Shown here: in pieces, positions 35,998 through 45,587 of the stretch
Layout of the letters: each line of letters starts with the position of its first letter
How positions within the stretch are numbered: the stretch's first letter is position 1
Origin: Promethearchaeota archaeon
GTDB lineage: Archaea; Asgardarchaeota; Lokiarchaeia; Helarchaeales; RDOG01
Length of the DNA: 64,000 bases
Direction of reading: 5' to 3'
NCBI GenBank assembly: GCA_011365055.1
Contig: RDOG01000001.1
Location: 124,001-188,000, forward strand
Notes under the pieces: model-generated
Database searches by the model: none
Told to the model about the DNA's origin: nothing
Seen by the model: the letters and a program-made list of their open reading frames with translations, nothing else
Translations under genes and position numbers: made by a program

Positions 35998-36786
35998 ATG
36001 GAAGATGAAAAAATTTCAGTAGGTAAAGATGTTCTTTTACTAAATAGGAGACAGCCTCGTAAAAGATGGCTACTAAAAATAAAAACTGAAGATGAAAAAT
36101 TTCATACTGATAAAGGACTAGTTGATTTTAAAGAAATAATAGGAAAAAAATATGGGGATATTATAAAAACGAATAAAGATGATACAGAATTTATTCTTTG
36201 TAAGCCTACTTTATTTGATTTTATTATGAAATCAAGACGTAAATCGCAAATAATTTATCCAAAGGATGCTGCAATTATAATTCTCTTTTCCAATATTCAA
36301 CCAGGATCAAAGGTTATTGAATCTGGAATTGGTAGCGGTGGTTTGACCATGGCTCTAGCCAATGCAGTTAAACCATCAGGAAAAATATATGGATATGAAA
36401 TTCGAGAAGATTTTATAAAAATAGCATCAAAGAATCTAGATCGTACTGGATTAAGTGAATATGTTGAGATAAAAAATAAAGATGCGTCCAATGGATTTGA
36501 TGAAATTAATATTGATACTATTATTCTGGATTTAGGAAATCCTTGGGAACTAATCCCAAAAATTAAAACGTCTTTAAAAGGTTCTGGAATTTTAACAAGT
36601 TTTTCTCCAACAATAGATCAAGTAGATAAAACCGTTCACGCTTTAAAAGTTAATAACTTTGGAGACATTCACACTATTGAATGTCTCATTAGAGAATGGC
36701 AAGTGGAGAAAAATAAAGTCCGACCAGATTTACGAATGATTGGACACACGGGATTCTTAACTTTTGCGAGAAAAATTAATGAATAG
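35998..36786 (+). CDS. trmI: tRNA (adenine-N1)-methyltransferase TrmI
   Basis: The 262-residue SAM-dependent methyltransferase is of the TrmI/Trm61 family, which makes m1A58 (and m1A57 in archaea) in the T-loop of tRNA. It has an N-terminal small beta domain, then the SAM site KVIESGIGSGGLTMALA (residues 105-121), GYEIREDF and the NPW motif LDLGNPWEL. Length is typical for the archaeal homotetramer subunit. It starts at ATG 35998, on the opposite strand from the polyferredoxin, and a MoaD/ThiS-like gene follows 50 bases later. Confidence 0.93.
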   Translation: MEDEKISVGKDVLLLNRRQPRKRWLLKIKTEDEKFHTDKGLVDFKEIIGKKYGDIIKTNKDDTEFILCKPTLFDFIMKSRRKSQIIYPKDAAIIILFSNIQPGSKVIESGIGSGGLTMALANAVKPSGKIYGYEIREDFIKIASKNLDRTGLSEYVEIKNKDASNGFDEINIDTIILDLGNPWELIPKIKTSLKGSGILTSFSPTIDQVDKTVHALKVNNFGDIHTIECLIREWQVEKNKVRPDLRMIGHTGFLTFARKINE

Positions 36787-36836
36787 AATAATAAAGTAAA
36801 TAAACTTTAATTTAATTATCTATCTAGGTGGATAAA

Positions 36837-37145
36837 ATGGTTAAAATAACTGTACAATTCATGGGAGCAATCCAAGATAAAGTGAAAGCACGAAAATTAG
36901 AAATTAGTACTAATGGTAATAAGACAATTAGTGAGATTATGGCACTAATATTAGAGAAGTTAGTAGCTGAAGGAAGAGAGAGTTTTATTAAATATGTATG
37001 GAATCCTGGCGAACCTTATAAAATTCAAAAGGGGATGGCGATGTTGTTGAACGGATTACATGTACGATCTGAAAATGAAGATCTCGAGAAAATTATCGAA
37101 AAAGACAGTGAACTTTCGATTTTTCCACCGTTAGCTGGTGGTTAA
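36837..37145 (+). CDS. MoaD/ThiS-family ubiquitin-like sulfur carrier
   Basis: The 102-residue beta-grasp protein ends in the required Gly-Gly (PPLAGG). It has the MoaD-like start VKITVQFMGAIQDKV and SELSIFPP before the C-terminus. An insertion of ~15 residues in the middle is longer than in minimal MoaD. It could supply sulfur for molybdopterin or tungstopterin (needed by the AOR at 41949-43820), for thiolated tRNA, or act as an archaeal protein modifier. I choose ATG 36837, with AGGTGG upstream, instead of the in-frame GTG at 36828. Confidence 0.8.
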   Translation: MVKITVQFMGAIQDKVKARKLEISTNGNKTISEIMALILEKLVAEGRESFIKYVWNPGEPYKIQKGMAMLLNGLHVRSENEDLEKIIEKDSELSIFPPLAGG

Positions 37146-37195
37146 TACTTATTTCTATGAATATTTAATCATTAATATAATGAGATGATTCCAAC

Positions 37196-38134
37196 TTGTC
37201 TGAGATTAAAGCAGATTTATTAATTATAGGTGCCGGAGCTGCTGGATTAAGCGCAGGTATTTATGGTGCCAGGCATGGTTTAAAAACGCTAATATTGGAA
37301 GAAAAAGTTGCAGGAGGTATGACTGCAACTGCTCCACTTATTGAAAATTATCCTGGATTTATTAAACTTCCGGGTATTGAACTAATGGATAAAATCAGCG
37401 AACACGCTACAACGGCTGGTGCAGAAATTATTGAATTAAGTAAGATTATAAGAATAGAAAATCTTAAGGAAAATTTTTTTGTTTATAATGAAAATGGTGA
37501 TAAATATTCTGGGAATGCATTGATACTAGCCATGGGATCTGAGTATCGAAAATTAAATGTTCCAGGAGAAAAAGAATTTCTAGGACGAGGTGTTTCATAT
37601 TGTGCAACTTGTGATGGGCCTGCATTTAAAAATAAGAATGTCGTTGTTGTTGGAGGCTCTTATTCGGCTGCTGTAAGTTCAATTTATTTATCTCAACAAT
37701 TAAAAAATGCAATTACATTGGTACATAGACGTGATAAAATGAGAACTGAACAATTTCTCGTTGATCAAATTATGAGCGACTCTAATATCAATAAAAAATG
37801 GAATTTTATAGTAAAAGAGATAAAAGGTAAAGAAGTAGTTGAAAAAATAACAATTCAAAATGTTATAAACCAAGAAATTATGGAAATCGAGGCTGATGGT
37901 ATTTTTGTAAACGTGGGAGAACTTCCAAAGAATGAATTAGCTAAACAATTAAGAGTTAATTTAGATAAAGATGGTTTTATTATAGTAAATCGTAGACAAG
38001 AAACAAATATACCTGGAGTTTTTGCTGCAGGAGATATTACTGGTGGATTACTCCAGACCATCGTAGGTGCTGGTGAAGGGGCAACGGCGGCAGTAAATGC
38101 ATATCTCTACATCAAAGGTGGTTGGTACATCTAA
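37196..38134 (+). CDS. trxB: thioredoxin-disulfide reductase
   Basis: The 312-residue FAD enzyme has the dinucleotide fold IGAGAAGLSAGIYGAR at the start, the redox pair CATC at residues 136-139, the NADPH-binding VVVGGSYSAAVS, and the late FAD motif GVFAAGDITGG. It is typical low-molecular-weight TrxB. The NADPH loop GGSYSAA is a little unusual (commonly GGGDSAA), so the reductant may not be NADPH. It starts with TTG 37196 behind GAGATGAT. It lies 50 bases after the MoaD-like gene and may be cotranscribed with it. Confidence 0.9.
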   Translation: MSEIKADLLIIGAGAAGLSAGIYGARHGLKTLILEEKVAGGMTATAPLIENYPGFIKLPGIELMDKISEHATTAGAEIIELSKIIRIENLKENFFVYNENGDKYSGNALILAMGSEYRKLNVPGEKEFLGRGVSYCATCDGPAFKNKNVVVVGGSYSAAVSSIYLSQQLKNAITLVHRRDKMRTEQFLVDQIMSDSNINKKWNFIVKEIKGKEVVEKITIQNVINQEIMEIEADGIFVNVGELPKNELAKQLRVNLDKDGFIIVNRRQETNIPGVFAAGDITGGLLQTIVGAGEGATAAVNAYLYIKGGWYI

Positions 38135-38137
38135 AAT

Positions 38138-39082
38138 TTAGATTATTTTTACTATATTATTGGATCGTTTAATTTTATTTTCTTTTTCGAGTTTTTGAAG
38201 ATGACTTTCAACAATTATTAATCCAATAACTTTCATTAAGTTATTTGGAAAAAATAAATTCACTATTTCATCTATTCGCATTGATTTATTTCTCAATTCA
38301 TTTAAAATAATCATTTCTCTCTGTATAATTTTTGATCTAATTTCATCAATTCTTTGTTGTACATTAAGAATCTTACATCCATGAGATGGTAAAATAAAAT
38401 TTATTGGCATCTTTTCTATTAGTTCTAGACTTTGTAACATTTTTGTTACTCCACCAGAGCTTGGGGAATACCACGTTACCCCTTTTTCACCAATAATATC
38501 TCCAGATAAAAGATATTTATGATTTACTTCATATAAGCAAGTATGACCTGGTGCATGACCTGGACAAATTAAAATTTGAAATTTATAATTACCTAATTTA
38601 ATAATATCTTTATCTTTTATAGTTGAAATATGGCAATCTGAAGATAATTCTGACATGGAACATAAGAATTTGAAATGTTCGTTTATATTTAATTTGTTAT
38701 CCCATGCAGCATTAGTAGATTTGAAATATTTATTTACTAAATCCATATCAAATGACTTATTAAGTAAGTTAATATTTAATGCACTATTTTTTTCGGTTGT
38801 ATTTATAAGAATTTTAGGATTAATCTTTTCTAAAATTGTGGACATTGCACCCATATGATCTGGATGTGCGTGCGTAATAAGTATAGTATGGATTTTTTTA
38901 ATATTTATTCCATAAATTTCCAAGTTTTGAAAAAGTTTCTTTGTAAATTTCTTTAAACCACAGCCAACATCAATTAAAATTACTCCATTATCATCTTTTA
39001 TTGCGAAAATATTTGCTGATGCTGGCCACATTGGCTTATCTGCTTTAATAAAAAGAAAATCATTCATTACGAATTTATTCAT
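38138..39082 (-). CDS. metallo-beta-lactamase-fold hydrolase
   Basis: The 314-residue protein has the MBL metal motif THAHPDHMGA (residues 70-79), a second histidine in CPGHAPGHTCL, an aspartate in LLSGDIIGE and a final histidine in ILPSHG. The last ~70 residues form a helical domain, probably a winged helix (LNELRNKSMRIDEIVNLFF), as in the LACTB2 / glyoxalase-II-like group. It is a hydrolase of unknown substrate, perhaps a thioester or a nuclease. The gene converges with trxB and is separated by 400 bases from the next plus-strand gene. Confidence 0.8.
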   Translation of the reverse strand: MNKFVMNDFLFIKADKPMWPASANIFAIKDDNGVILIDVGCGLKKFTKKLFQNLEIYGINIKKIHTILITHAHPDHMGAMSTILEKINPKILINTTEKNSALNINLLNKSFDMDLVNKYFKSTNAAWDNKLNINEHFKFLCSMSELSSDCHISTIKDKDIIKLGNYKFQILICPGHAPGHTCLYEVNHKYLLSGDIIGEKGVTWYSPSSGGVTKMLQSLELIEKMPINFILPSHGCKILNVQQRIDEIRSKIIQREMIILNELRNKSMRIDEIVNLFFPNNLMKVIGLIIVESHLQKLEKENKIKRSNNIVKII

Positions 39083-39482
39083 AATATATCATTAAATTCT
39101 TTTTGATTATCAAAGAGGAATAATTCATATTTGAAACTGAAATGAAATAAAAAATATTTTTCCAATTTATGAAATAAACTGATAAACTTCAAAAACAAGA
39201 ATCATCATAAATCAATCAATTTTATATCTAACTTTTCTGAATTATCTTTAAGTATCAATAATCATAATATAACAACGATTTTTTTCAAATCTTCCGTCTA
39301 ATTCTTCAAGATATTTTTTCCTGATTCGTTTATATTCCTTGAATAAATTCTCATAGAATAAAAGAACTATGTTTACTTTCAAAACGATAAAATTTTTTAC
39401 CAATACAATGATCTTTAACTTAACTCATTAAAAAAGTAGGAAAGAGTCAATTTTTAATTTATTATGTAAACGAGGAATATTC
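39083..39482. other. divergent intergenic region
   Basis: About 400 bases between the MBL hydrolase and a 7TM gene. No reading frame with coding character and no RNA gene is visible. It holds the promoters of both flanking genes; an ACGAGGAATATTC ribosome site precedes the plus-strand ATG at 39483. Confidence 0.4.
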
Positions 39483-40172
39483 ATGCAATCTGAAATTACT
39501 AATTTTTTTATGTATTTGGCACTAATCTTGGCTTTTATTTTAGTAATCGTAAAAATGATTATTTCTGGTTATACGTTTAAGACATATAGAGAAAATAGAG
39601 AACATAAATTATTAATTCCAATAGCTATTTTGTTTTTAATGTTCGGTATGAGTCGGATTTTATTAATCTACTTTGATTTCTATTTAACTGGATTTAATGA
39701 TGATTTATTTCAAACATATTCATTAATATGGAAGATTGCGATAGCGTTTCAAAGTGTGGGTTATTCTTTTATGATTTTTGTTGCAGAAAAAGAGGTTTTT
39801 AAAGAAAAGACTAAATTTATCATTTCAATTTCAAATGCAGTTTTTTTAATTGCAATATATCTTGTTCCGGACATAGTTATGTTTCAAACACTAATTACTA
39901 TCTCGTTATCGATTGTACTCTTAATCATTCCAATATGTTATGGCTATCTAGCTAGAGCTACTATTGGAGTGGCAAGGAAAAAAGCATTATCAATTTTTAT
40001 AGGATTCTTCATTAATATGTTTGGCACAATAATGCTTTTGGAACTCTTTGTGGATGCGGGAGTGGCTAATTTTAGGATTGATGAATATACATTTAGATAT
40101 ATATTATATAGTATTTCCATGGTGATAAGAATGGTTGGATTATCTCTCATTGGCTATGGTTATACAGCATAA
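39483..40172 (+). CDS. stand-alone seven-helix membrane protein
   Basis: The 229-residue protein has seven hydrophobic segments and almost nothing else. Its spacing (helix, FKTYRENREH loop, LFLMFGMSRILLIYFDF, later a WKIAIAFQSVGYSFMIF helix) recalls the membrane halves of the DUF835 and longin-like 7TM proteins in this window. It appears to be the same sensor module without an output domain. I cannot name it beyond that. The next gene, radical SAM, is 190 bases downstream on the same strand. Confidence 0.6.
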   Translation: MQSEITNFFMYLALILAFILVIVKMIISGYTFKTYRENREHKLLIPIAILFLMFGMSRILLIYFDFYLTGFNDDLFQTYSLIWKIAIAFQSVGYSFMIFVAEKEVFKEKTKFIISISNAVFLIAIYLVPDIVMFQTLITISLSIVLLIIPICYGYLARATIGVARKKALSIFIGFFINMFGTIMLLELFVDAGVANFRIDEYTFRYILYSISMVIRMVGLSLIGYGYTA

Positions 40173-40363
40173 TAATGACCAAGGATGAAAATTATAATTT
40201 ATTTAAAAAAATTGAAAATTAATATAAAAATAATAACTAATATTGGGAAAACTTTGGTTTGAATATTAAAAGAAGAAATTACATTCTGATACTATTTTTT
40301 TTTAAGATAATGTTTATAATGATTCGATAGTTTACATATTTATTATTTTATTCGGGGGTTAAT

Positions 40364-41308
40364 TTGAGTTTAAATGAAAGTTCAATATTAAGAGCATTAA
40401 CTTTAGATAATGTCCGAAGAGGTCTAAAAATAGGATACATGATGTTTAAAAGCTCCATTAAACATATTCCACTTTCTGCTAATTATGAAATTACGTATAA
40501 ATGTAATTTAAATTGTGAGCATTGTTATTTTAATAAAGCTGTTAAAGAAAAATTAGAGCAAGGTATACCAACAACTGAATTAACAGATAAACAATGGATT
40601 AAGAATTTCAAATATCACAGATCATTAGGTGTTCGATCTGCTGCTTTAACTGGCGGAGAGCCAACCCTTAGGATGAAACTTCTATTTGAAGCAAATAAAA
40701 TCTTTGATTTCATTCAAATTGCAACAAATGGAGTCATAAAAATGCCAAAATTTCCAGGAAAACAACCTGTTATTTGGAATTCTTTGGATGGAGCTGCTGA
40801 AACTCACAATAAGATACGAGGAGCAAAAATCTTTGATCGCGTCATTTCAAATATTCAAGATGATAAACGAATTTATATAATAAGCTCTATTAGTAGCTCA
40901 AATTATAATGAAATTGATGAAATTGCAAAAATATCATATGACGCTAATGTTGCGGGTTTATTTTTAATTTTTTATACAGGTTATCCAAAAGATCCTTTAC
41001 TTCTAAATCCAAAACAATGGCGAAAAGCAATACAACGAATTTCTAAAGTAAAGGAGGATTATGGTGATTTCGTAATCATAACTAAAAAAATGCTTGAGAC
41101 TTATATCACGAAGGCTCATGTTAAAGATTGTGGATTCAAGAATGGAAGTGCTGCGAGTTATTTTCCAAACGGGGAAAAGAAGTATTGTGTCATGGGAAAT
41201 AGTCCAGCACTTTGTGCTAACTGTGGATGCGTGGTTCCAGTAATTTCACATTGTTTGAGTAAATTTGACCCTGAAACAATTGAATTGATGAAAAATGTTC
41301 CGTTCTAG
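40364..41308 (+). CDS. radical SAM protein with C-terminal cysteine cluster
   Basis: The 314-residue protein has the radical SAM CxxxCxxC motif (C47, C51, C54 in YKCNLNCEHCYF) and the SAM-contacting TGGEPTLR. Its C-terminal region is rich in cysteines (KDCGF, YCVMGNSPALCANCGC, SHC) and probably binds a further Fe-S cluster. Family membership beyond radical SAM is not clear; peptide- or cofactor-modifying SPASM/twitch enzymes and archaeal lipid-modifying enzymes share this layout. It starts with TTG 40364 behind a CGGGGGTT sequence. No obvious substrate peptide gene is adjacent. Confidence 0.8.
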   Translation: MSLNESSILRALTLDNVRRGLKIGYMMFKSSIKHIPLSANYEITYKCNLNCEHCYFNKAVKEKLEQGIPTTELTDKQWIKNFKYHRSLGVRSAALTGGEPTLRMKLLFEANKIFDFIQIATNGVIKMPKFPGKQPVIWNSLDGAAETHNKIRGAKIFDRVISNIQDDKRIYIISSISSSNYNEIDEIAKISYDANVAGLFLIFYTGYPKDPLLLNPKQWRKAIQRISKVKEDYGDFVIITKKMLETYITKAHVKDCGFKNGSAASYFPNGEKKYCVMGNSPALCANCGCVVPVISHCLSKFDPETIELMKNVPF

Positions 41309-41430
41309 TTAAAAGTTTTTCTAAAAAAACCCAGATTAATTAAAAAAATTTATTAAAATTACCCAATTTCTAAATTCCTAATAAAATAAAAAAATAGAAA
41401 AATAAAGAGTAAAAAAAGATTCCATTATTT

Positions 41431-41946
41431 TCATTCTAAATAAGATTGTAACAGCATTTCAACAGATTTTCGTGCAACCTTATCTGAATAACTTTCTAAT
41501 GTAGTGAATTCTAGAGCTTCCTTTGGACAATAAACAACGCATTGTGGTCCTTTTTGATCATTTATCTCAATATCTTTACATTGATCACACATTCGTGCTT
41601 TTTCATTGGTCAGATCAATGTGAACAGCACCAAATGGGCAAGCTTTGATACAATGGGCACATCCATCACATTTTGCATCGTCGATTAGAATTCTTCCCGT
41701 TTTATCATCTTGAGTTAACGCTTTTTCAGGGCAAGCTCGAACACATGGTGGATCTTTGCAAAATTGACAACTTAAAGCGAAATTTAAAATGGGTTCAATT
41801 CTAACACGTCTAATATTTGAATGATAGGGATTGAAAGAATTGTGATGTACAACTGCACAAATAAACTCACAGATCTCACAGCCTGTACACTTATCCGGAT
41901 CACAAATTATGGTTTTTCTATCTCTTTTTAATAATGACATTTTCAT
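41431..41946 (-). CDS. 4Fe-4S ferredoxin partner of AOR
   Basis: The ~171-residue ferredoxin is of the DMSO-reductase-beta/HycB type, with four cysteine groups: CTGCEICEFICA, CQFCKDPPCVRACP, CDGCAHCIKACP and CDQCKD-CVVYCP. It follows the tungsten AOR gene; the frame can start at GTG 41952, overlapping the AOR stop, but ATG 41946 behind AAGGAAG is better. It probably takes electrons from the AOR and passes them to ferredoxin or another acceptor. The gene pair is a common arrangement in anaerobes. Confidence 0.85.
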   Translation of the reverse strand: MKMSLLKRDRKTIICDPDKCTGCEICEFICAVVHHNSFNPYHSNIRRVRIEPILNFALSCQFCKDPPCVRACPEKALTQDDKTGRILIDDAKCDGCAHCIKACPFGAVHIDLTNEKARMCDQCKDIEINDQKGPQCVVYCPKEALEFTTLESYSDKVARKSVEMLLQSYLE

Positions 41947-41948
41947 AA

Positions 41949-43820
41949 TCACTTCCTTAATATAGCCATTTCCTTTTCACAAAATTCTAGACCCAGTTCC
42001 TGTAGTTTTGCTTTTGAAGGAACTCCATTATTATCCCAGCCTCTTAATTTATAATAGCCATCAAGCATTTCGACATATTTTTTCTTATCAATTACCCAAC
42101 CGTCGGTTACTCCATCTTTTAATTTTTCTTCGTAACATCGGGCAGGTAACATATCATCTTGTTTGGTTGCACCTTCGCGTAAATTGAAGCATTTAGATAA
42201 TACTACAATTCTTTCTCCTGTTAAATTTAATTTTTTATCGTCCATAGGTATATCTGTTATCATTTGAAATACTTCAGCAATTTCCGCATCGTTAGCATAA
42301 ACTCCTCTCGTGAATTTACACACAATCAATGAATCTATAACTCCATACATATTCTCAGTGGGAATAACATGCTTTCCTCTGTCAGGCTCTTCGATACTTC
42401 GGTCTACCTTTCCTCCAACATCTGGCGAATATGCTCCGTTTCTTAAATGGCAGCCGCCTCTAATTGAGACCCCAAAACCAAGTGCTGCAGTTTTTAATGC
42501 TCGAAGTACATAACCAGGTATTTCAAGACCCTTAATCTGCATTGCATATTTAATTGAATCTTTTCCAAGTTTTAATGCTGCACCCCTTGAACCTTCCGCT
42601 AAAATATCGCCAGCTTTCGTGCTTCTATTGCTAATATCTTTAACCATTTGAACTACAGCATCCCCATTTCCAAAAGAAAAATCTAAATCTCCAGTATCCG
42701 CTTTTGTTAATAATCCTTTTTCAAAGGCTTCCATACCAAATGATATAGTCACACCGCCGCTCATAGTGTCAATACCTAATTTATCACATTCATCAATAGC
42801 TGCAATAACCGCTTCCATATTATCTGTAGAACAACAGCTTCCCAAAGCAAAAATACTTTCAAAATCTACTGAACTTATCGCACCCTTATATGGGCCTTCT
42901 TTTACTAAACAAAGATGATCACATGCGATAGGGCATTTCGCACAAGCAACTTTCTTGACAACCCATTTATCTCTCATAGCTTCTCCTGAAAGAGCTTCTG
43001 CACCTTTAAAAAATCCTGATTGAAAATTTCTAGTTGGTAAACATCCTAATTTGTTAAAAACTAGTGTATTTATTGGAGTACCTAAGTCTCGATATTTGAT
43101 AGTAGCTTTCCCATTAGCTCTTTTAATTAGGTCTAGATATTTTGCCATTACTTTTGGAAAATCTCCAGCAACTGGAACGTCGTGAGAGCCTCTAAAAGCT
43201 ATAGCCTTCAGATTTTTTGAACCCATTACACACCCCATTCCAGTTCTTCCAGCTTGGCGACCTCTATCATTTGTAATGCAAGCAATCTTTACTAACTTCT
43301 CTCCAGCAACTCCAATTGAGGCTACAGCTATTCTACTATCATCCCATTCTTTTCTAATTATTTCTTCGGTTTCAAAAGCATCTTTTGTATTTTCACCCCA
43401 CAAATGAGAAGCATCCATAAAATGAACTTCTTCATCGTCAACAAATAGATAAATAGGTTTTTTTGATTTTCCTTTTATGATTAAAGCATCATACCCTGCA
43501 CGCCTCATTTGACTACCAACACTACCTGAAGAAATTGCCATTCCAAATACATTTGTAAGTGGACTTTTTGCAAAAACGCCATATTTTGATGCAGTTGGTA
43601 AAAGACTTGCTTGTGCTGGACCTAGAGCAAAAATTAAAACATTTTCAGGAGATAAAGGATCACAACCTTTAGGTAATTCATCCCAAAGAATTTTTGCTCC
43701 AAAACCATATCCACCAATATAGTCTTCACAAAATTTCGAATCAAGTTCTTGAATTGTAAAAGTCTCTTTATCTAGGTCAATTTTAAGAGCCTTACCTGCA
43801 TACCCTTTCATCTTTTTCAA
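41949..43820 (-). CDS. aor: tungsten-containing aldehyde:ferredoxin oxidoreductase
   Basis: The 623-residue enzyme oxidises aldehydes to carboxylic acids with ferredoxin. It has the N-terminal domain YAGKALKIDLDKETF and GGYGFGAKILWDEL, the pterin-binding SGSVGSQMRRAGYDALIIKG, and DRGRQAGRTGMGCVMGSKNLKAIA. The Fe-S motif is CAKCPIACDHLC and is preceded by LPTRNFQSG. The DKLGIDTMSGG block is the tungstopterin-binding DxxGxD-type motif. Length matches AOR. The substrate cannot be read from sequence: aliphatic aldehydes, or ones from amino-acid fermentation, are likely. It needs tungstopterin and is followed by its ferredoxin gene with coupled translation. Confidence 0.95.
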   Translation of the reverse strand: MKKMKGYAGKALKIDLDKETFTIQELDSKFCEDYIGGYGFGAKILWDELPKGCDPLSPENVLIFALGPAQASLLPTASKYGVFAKSPLTNVFGMAISSGSVGSQMRRAGYDALIIKGKSKKPIYLFVDDEEVHFMDASHLWGENTKDAFETEEIIRKEWDDSRIAVASIGVAGEKLVKIACITNDRGRQAGRTGMGCVMGSKNLKAIAFRGSHDVPVAGDFPKVMAKYLDLIKRANGKATIKYRDLGTPINTLVFNKLGCLPTRNFQSGFFKGAEALSGEAMRDKWVVKKVACAKCPIACDHLCLVKEGPYKGAISSVDFESIFALGSCCSTDNMEAVIAAIDECDKLGIDTMSGGVTISFGMEAFEKGLLTKADTGDLDFSFGNGDAVVQMVKDISNRSTKAGDILAEGSRGAALKLGKDSIKYAMQIKGLEIPGYVLRALKTAALGFGVSIRGGCHLRNGAYSPDVGGKVDRSIEEPDRGKHVIPTENMYGVIDSLIVCKFTRGVYANDAEIAEVFQMITDIPMDDKKLNLTGERIVVLSKCFNLREGATKQDDMLPARCYEEKLKDGVTDGWVIDKKKYVEMLDGYYKLRGWDNNGVPSKAKLQELGLEFCEKEMAILRK

Positions 43821-43998
43821 TTTCCTTTAATTTTTATTGATATTATACGATTTGTTATTATATCTATTATATTGAATTTTAATTCCTACTTTATTTTCGT
43901 TATGAATTATAATCCATAACGTTTACATAAATAAACAAATTAAATAAATTAAGAAACATATTTTTTCTAAATATTAAAAAATTATGTTATCTCTTTAG

Positions 43999-44523
43999 TT
44001 ATTGATTGAAAAAATGTTTTACATGATTTTGATAATCTTCCAATTCTTTTTTTAATTTATTGTTTAAATTCGATTCTTTTTTTTCTAATAATTTGATGTC
44101 TTGATAAAAAATTTTAATAAACATTTCTATAAGTTCTTCTAATTCAGTATTTGATATCGAATTGTCTAAAATTATAATTTTTTGATTTATTTTTTTAAGA
44201 ATTCGATTTATGGCAATTTTCATAATTAGATAAAGAATAATCAATAAAATTCGATATTTTTCAACATGTTTTTCCCATCCTATGATCAATTTTTTATTAA
44301 AATTCTCAAAATAAACTAAATTATAATCATCTTTGATAGGGAATTTCTTCTTTTGAAAAAAAATCTCAATATTATTAATTTTATTAATATATATTTCGAG
44401 TTTATCATGTTTCTGAAGATTAGAATTTCGTTTTAATTCAGAGATTATATTTTCATTAAATATATTTACACATTCTTTAATGATATCTTGATCTATATTC
44501 TTTAAAGGAAGTTTGAACTTCAT
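43999..44523 (-). CDS. hypothetical lysine-rich helical protein
   Basis: The 174-residue protein is dominated by Ile, Lys, Asn and Glu and is probably all helical. One more hydrophobic helix (RILLIILYLIMKIAINRILKK, residues ~91-110) could be amphipathic or membrane-associated. I recognise no family. It lies 53 bases upstream of nothing on its strand except the AOR region at 180 bases, and is preceded by a small membrane protein gene on the same strand. Confidence 0.5.
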   Translation of the reverse strand: MKFKLPLKNIDQDIIKECVNIFNENIISELKRNSNLQKHDKLEIYINKINNIEIFFQKKKFPIKDDYNLVYFENFNKKLIIGWEKHVEKYRILLIILYLIMKIAINRILKKINQKIIILDNSISNTELEELIEMFIKIFYQDIKLLEKKESNLNNKLKKELEDYQNHVKHFFNQ

Positions 44524-44576
44524 TTTATATCAAATTATTTACTTGATATAGTTATATAAATTTTAAAAGTATTTAA

Positions 44577-45023
44577 TTAAAAGTTCCAGATTTTTGTATC
44601 ATTTCGTTTCAAATAACAAAATAATGAAAGTCCAACTCCATAGCCGAATAATATTGAAAAAAGGATTATCGAAAAGATTGGAGAATAAATAGGAATAAAT
44701 CCAGGCCTCGATAAAAAAAAAGGAACTAATATACCCAAAATGATTAAAACTGGTACAGTACCCATGTAGATTAAAAGTCCATAATTTAGTTTAATTATTT
44801 TTTGACCTAATTCATCATTTTTATTGATATTTTGATATAACAACAAAATTAAGGTAAATAGTAATATCCCATCAATCACTATAAATATTTCAGCAAAAAA
44901 TATGATTTGAAAACTTTCATAAAATGTCAATATTTCAAATAAGAAAGCAATTGAAGAGCATATCATTGTAATCAAGAGATAATTATTCATAAAATTTTGA
45001 TTTTTATAGAAATTTATTTTCAA
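44577..45023 (-). CDS. small four-helix membrane protein, unknown
   Basis: The 148-residue protein has four hydrophobic segments (about 12-32, 38-62, 78-102 and 112-136) and short polar loops. No conserved motif is recognised. Its topology resembles that of the protein at 4913-5320, but I see no clear sequence similarity. It sits between a hypothetical gene and the GNAT acetyltransferase, all on the minus strand with small gaps. Confidence 0.55.
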   Translation of the reverse strand: MKINFYKNQNFMNNYLLITMICSSIAFLFEILTFYESFQIIFFAEIFIVIDGILLFTLILLLYQNINKNDELGQKIIKLNYGLLIYMGTVPVLIILGILVPFFLSRPGFIPIYSPIFSIILFSILFGYGVGLSLFCYLKRNDTKIWNF

Positions 45024-45110
45024 AAAAACTCATCTCAAAATATTCTGAGAAATTTAAATTCAATTATACCTTTAATTTGTTATTTCGTAATTTAATATTT
45101 TATATACTCA

Positions 45111-45569
45111 TTAAAAACGCTTTATTTTTTTAATATTTAATTTCATTTTAAATAATTTGATAGCGTTGAATAATAAAGGACCTTCTTCTATCACTTCATA
45201 TCCTTTTTTTTCAAAAAAAAGTCTTGATGATTCTCTTGCATTAAGAAGAATATAGCGTAATCCTTTATTTCTCGCCGTATAATGAATTGCCTCTAATAAA
45301 TTACTCCCAATTTTTTTAAGTCTTAATTTTTCATCGACTACAAGATATTTTATTTGACCTATTTTCTCCTTTAGAAGATGAAATCGAGCAGTTCCTACAA
45401 TTCGATCATTTAATATAGCAATGAAATGTTCTGCTTCCTTTTCAAATGAATCTTTTTCAGATCCTTTTGGCTGATTCCATGGTTCAAAAAGAATCCTCCA
45501 TCTTAATTGATATTCTTTTTCTAATTCTACATTAGTCTTTGGTTTTCTTATAATCAAAATATCGTTCAT
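45111..45569 (-). CDS. GNAT-family N-acetyltransferase
   Basis: The 152-residue protein has the GNAT fold: the N-terminal LRWRILFEPW stretch, the HFIAILNDRIVGTARFHLL strands, the acetyl-CoA loop LRLKKIGSNLLEAIHYTARNKG (an R-x-x-x-I-G variant of the usual Q/RxxGxG/A) and the late FFEKKGYEVIEEGP. The target is unknown; the EPWNQPKG segment recalls ElaA-like members. It lies 18 bases after the third 7TM-DUF835 gene, so they are probably cotranscribed. That raises the possibility that acetylation is linked to that sensor. Confidence 0.8.
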   Translation of the reverse strand: MNDILIIRKPKTNVELEKEYQLRWRILFEPWNQPKGSEKDSFEKEAEHFIAILNDRIVGTARFHLLKEKIGQIKYLVVDEKLRLKKIGSNLLEAIHYTARNKGLRYILLNARESSRLFFEKKGYEVIEEGPLLFNAIKLFKMKLNIKKIKRF

Positions 45570-45587
45570 TTAGTACATTCCAATATT

